DNA of 64,000 bases from Streptomyces rimosus subsp. rimosus (lineage in GTDB: Bacteria > Actinomycetota > Actinomycetes > Streptomycetales > Streptomycetaceae): NCBI RefSeq assembly GCF_000720725.1, contig NZ_JOCQ01000012.1:77037-141036 (forward strand), read 5' to 3'. Below, piece after piece: positions 62,945-64,000 of the stretch (its first letter is position 1; the number at the start of each line of letters is the position of its first letter). A program made the translations under genes and the position numbers. The notes below the pieces were generated by a model that was not told the DNA's origin, ran no database searches, and saw only the letters and a list, made by a program, of their open reading frames with translations.

Positions 62945-63962
62945 ACCAGAAGTCCTCTCCGGTCGGTGCGGGCTGGGCGGGGGCGGCGGGCCGCGGCGCG
63001 GCCGGTGCCTGCGCGAGCGCGTCGAAGAACTGGCGCATGACGAAGGCGACGCCCTCCGGCGTGACGGTGCGCAGGTTCGGCTCGAAGAACCCGGCCCGGA
63101 ACGGGAAGCCGGTGACGATCTCGTACGCGGGGAAGTAGTCGACGTCCGCGTGTTCCTGGGCCAGCTGCCCGGCCACGGCGCGCAGTACGGACTTCGAGTA
63201 CGTGGTCGCGGTCAGGGCGTGGCCGCCGGTGGCGGTGGCGGTCAGCGGGACCGGCGAGACGGTGAGCAGGACGCGCAGCCCCGGGTTGACGGTGCGGGCC
63301 AGCGCGATGGCGTGCGACAGGTCGCGGCGGACCTCGTCGAAGGTGAAGTTGTGGAACGCGTACCGGCCGTCGTCGAAGGTGCCGCGCACCGTGCCGGGGC
63401 AGACCGGCTGCACGGTGCCGTCGTGGCGGTCCACCCATGCCTCGGTCAGCCCCAGCGTGAACACGAAGCAGTCCGCCTCCGCGACGGCGCCGCGCACCGC
63501 CGCCAAGGTGGCTTCGCGGGCGGCCCGCACCGCGTCCGCCGAGGGGTGCCCCTCCGGATCGACGGCCGGGCGGAACGGGTCGTACCAGCGGCCGTCCTCG
63601 GTCCACACCTCTTCGGGCGGCGTGGTCTCGCCGTGTGCCCAGGACAGCCACTGCCGCAGCATCGCGGCGGTGTAGATGTTGCCGGTACGGAACGAGAACA
63701 CGCCGTAGTGGCGGGCCCGGCGCTCCTCCTCGGTCAGCCCCGGCGGGGACGGTTCGGCGTCCCGCCAGTTCATGCCGCGTTCGAGCAGGGCGCGGCCGAT
63801 GTGGCGGGCGAAGCAGGAGCCCGCGGTCAGGACCACGTCGTCCTGGCCGATGGTGAACTTCGGAGTCCACAGCCCGCCGATGTCCGCCGGGTCCGGCTCG
63901 GCCACGGCGGTGCGCCAGAAGGAGCGCGGCGGGAGGGATTGGTACGGGTTCTCGGTCGGCAT
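62907..63962 (-). CDS. GSCFA-domain protein
   Basis: 351 residues. The family name motif is present as TAGSCFARHIGRAL near the N-terminus, with FTLGLTEAWVDRHDGTV, SPVPLTATATGGHALTAT, TYSKSVLRAVAGQLA and VDYFPAYEIVTG further on, the standard GSCFA (SGNH-related) blocks. Proposed esterase or acyltransferase of surface glycans or specialised metabolites; no confirmed role. ATG 63962. First visible gene of a minus-strand set that may begin beyond the window edge. Confidence 0.88.
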   Translation of the reverse strand: MPTENPYQSLPPRSFWRTAVAEPDPADIGGLWTPKFTIGQDDVVLTAGSCFARHIGRALLERGMNWRDAEPSPPGLTEEERRARHYGVFSFRTGNIYTAAMLRQWLSWAHGETTPPEEVWTEDGRWYDPFRPAVDPEGHPSADAVRAAREATLAAVRGAVAEADCFVFTLGLTEAWVDRHDGTVQPVCPGTVRGTFDDGRYAFHNFTFDEVRRDLSHAIALARTVNPGLRVLLTVSPVPLTATATGGHALTATTYSKSVLRAVAGQLAQEHADVDYFPAYEIVTGFPFRAGFFEPNLRTVTPEGVAFVMRQFFDALAQAPAAPRPAAPAQPAPTGEDFWCDDAVLDYYNRG

Positions 63963-64000
63963 GGTGGTGGCCTCGGCTCGGGGGGCGGGTGGTGGCTGGT

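Noticed and set aside
1..64000. tRNA or rRNA genes
   Set aside because: No cloverleaf-like T-loop (GGTTCGAATCC-type) sequences or ribosomal signatures were noticed; a covariance-model scan would be needed to exclude them.

Overview
High-GC sequence with frequent GTG starts, ATGA/GTGA start-stop overlaps, secreted glycosidases carrying ricin-type lectin modules, a LAXTG-type sortase anchor, a HelD/HelR-like motor, an SpcZ-like protein and a DasR-like site. This points to a Streptomyces or close relative. The many decayed insertion sequences and broken genes suggest an accessory or arm region of the chromosome.

Layout. (1) 1-9713, +: one long operon with the end of a sugar ABC importer and what looks like a full non-phosphorylating L-fucose route: mutarotase, aldo-keto dehydrogenase, lactonase, fuconate dehydratase, SDR dehydrogenase and FAH-family diketo-acid hydrolase. 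It also holds LutABC, which would oxidise the L-lactate this route releases. (2) 9.9-10.3 kb: MMPL transporter stump joined to an IS5-type remnant. (3) 10.3-13.9 kb: OmpR-type two-component system divergent from a DUF2079 membrane protein, with repeats between them. (4) 14-19.5 kb: hypothetical membrane protein, IS701 remnants, a cell-wall-anchored metalloprotease, a sigma factor fused to a zinc finger, hydrophobic segments and a lectin domain, then ROK, IS701 and IS481 debris. (5) 19.6-25.9 kb: HelD/HelR-like ATPase, IS630 remnant, GH20 hexosaminidase with CBM32 behind a DasR-like box, and a GH59 pseudogene broken by a local inversion. (6) 25.9-34.5 kb: alpha-glucoside regulon (GH13, ABC importer, LacI regulator, divergent debranching-type glucosidase) around two identical 14-bp palindromes. 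(7) 35.0-42.2 kb: secreted GH95 and GH29 fucosidases and a GH97 enzyme, likely suppliers of fucose for region 1. (8) 42.2-46.5 kb: AlkZ-like, Nudix, beta-helix transferase, GT2 and FMO fragments, and an IS982 element. (9) 46.5-50.9 kb, -: sulfonate (ssu-like) operon behind a 24-residue leader peptide on an apparently leaderless transcript. (10) 51.1-57.8 kb, +: YjbQ-like protein, then a 1751-residue caspase-NTPase-WD40 protein translationally coupled to an alpha/beta hydrolase. (11) 57.8-64 kb: FUSC-type membrane protein, SpcZ-like protein, and a TauD-type dioxygenase, SGNH hydrolase and GSCFA protein cluster.

The best candidate for an undescribed system is the caspase-NTPase-WD40/hydrolase pair (51684-57820), which has the architecture of an NTP-dependent conflict or cell-death module. 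The fucose operon with LutABC, the sigma-lectin fusion and the leaderless leader peptide are the next most interesting. All family assignments come from reading motifs; no database search was run.
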